From assembly GCF_000327385.1 (NCBI RefSeq), contig NW_008709848.1, positions 625,349-689,348 of the forward strand: DNA of 64,000 nucleotides, in the 5' to 3' direction. Of this stretch, positions 63,541 to 64,000 are shown piece by piece. The notes under the pieces were generated by a model. That model saw only the letters and a list, made by a program, of their open reading frames with translations, searched no databases and was not told where the DNA came from. Each line of letters opens with the position of its first letter. Within the stretch, counting starts at the first letter, position 1. The DNA comes from Lottia gigantea (lineage: Eukaryota; Mollusca; Gastropoda; Lottiidae). The translations under genes and the position numbers were made by a program.

Positions 63541-63724
63541 CAAATACTAAAGAGACTGGTTCAACCAAGTCCTTGGGCCCCCACCGATGAGAAGGCACCC
63601 AACCACAGAAATCATCGACTAACAGGCATTAAATTGACTTACAGATGGTCTCGGGCTGTTGGAGAGCATATGGTAAAAACAATATTCCCCGGGACCCGGG
63701 CCCAACTCATCTAGATAAGCCACT
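63541..63724 (-). repeat. Dispersed repeat G, reverse copy
   Basis: The reverse complement aligns with 5326-5465 through GTGGCT, GATGAGT.GGGCCC, GAATATT, CATATGCTCTCC and AGGACTTGGTT.AACCA. It covers the second half of a 124-codon open frame (63340-63714), which is therefore unlikely to be a gene. Confidence 0.6.
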
Positions 63725-64000
63725 GTTTTAATTCAATTGGTATAGTCGATCTAGTTAATGTATGATTGTATTCTAATTACAGAATTATATCCGTGAATGT
63801 GATAATTTTATGGTTAATAGTTCACTATGACAGAAACAGAAAAACCAATCAGAAACCTCTACTTTCATTCTACCACCAGCAAATTATGTTAAAGCTATCC
63901 CGATATTTTCAACAACAAGCAAGGCGCCATGTTGGATATCTGAAAGTTCATAAAACCGGAAGTGGTACAATACACAACATTATTGCGCGCTTTGCATTAA

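Noticed and set aside
63340-63714. 124-codon frame on the plus strand
   Set aside because: Its second half is a copy of dispersed repeat G, also found near 5.4 kb, and the peptide has no recognisable domain.

Overview
The window looks like nuclear DNA of an animal, most likely a lophotrochozoan and probably a mollusc. It is AT-rich, its genes carry many GT-AG introns, and it is full of small palindromic DNA elements, minisatellites and old transposon pieces. The phylum is an inference from gene types and genome texture; no marker gene here proves it. Most open reading frames of 60-90 codons are chance.

Three host genes can be supported. (1) On the minus strand, 7948 down to 189, a three-exon gene encodes a 106-residue secreted precursor with a signal peptide and dibasic cleavage sites. 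It ends in a Gly-Gly-Gly-Arg-Arg tail and looks like a neuropeptide precursor I cannot name. (2) On the plus strand, 42000-43088, an intronless coding exon encodes a complete 362-residue rhodopsin-class GPCR with altered DRY and NPxxY motifs. A splice acceptor for a 5' untranslated exon lies just upstream. (3) On the minus strand, 61430 down to 50973, 22 coding exons join without a phase error into a 1,099-residue membrane protein. Its order is signal peptide, prodomain with a furin-type site, M12B (ADAM/ADAMTS) metalloprotease with an intact zinc site, ADAMTS-type cysteine-rich module, about five cadherin repeats, a Ser/Thr-rich stalk, one transmembrane helix and a 12-residue tail. This architecture is the most striking thing in the window.

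Layout: 0.2-7.9 kb peptide gene with long introns; 8-41.5 kb a gene desert with minisatellites (10.84-12.10 kb, 20.57-21.32 kb, 37.30-38.17 kb), a foldback MITE family (3.9, 18.1 and 34.3 kb), a Tc1-like transposase remnant (25.5-26.0 kb), LINE 3' ends and tRNA-like SINE heads; 42-43.2 kb GPCR; 43.2-50.9 kb desert with more repeats; 51-61.4 kb metalloprotease gene, some of whose introns hold repeat copies; 61.4-64 kb a large foldback element and a dispersed repeat.

The three genes do not form an operon or obvious pathway. The peptide precursor and the GPCR both suggest neuroendocrine signalling, but nothing in the sequence pairs them.
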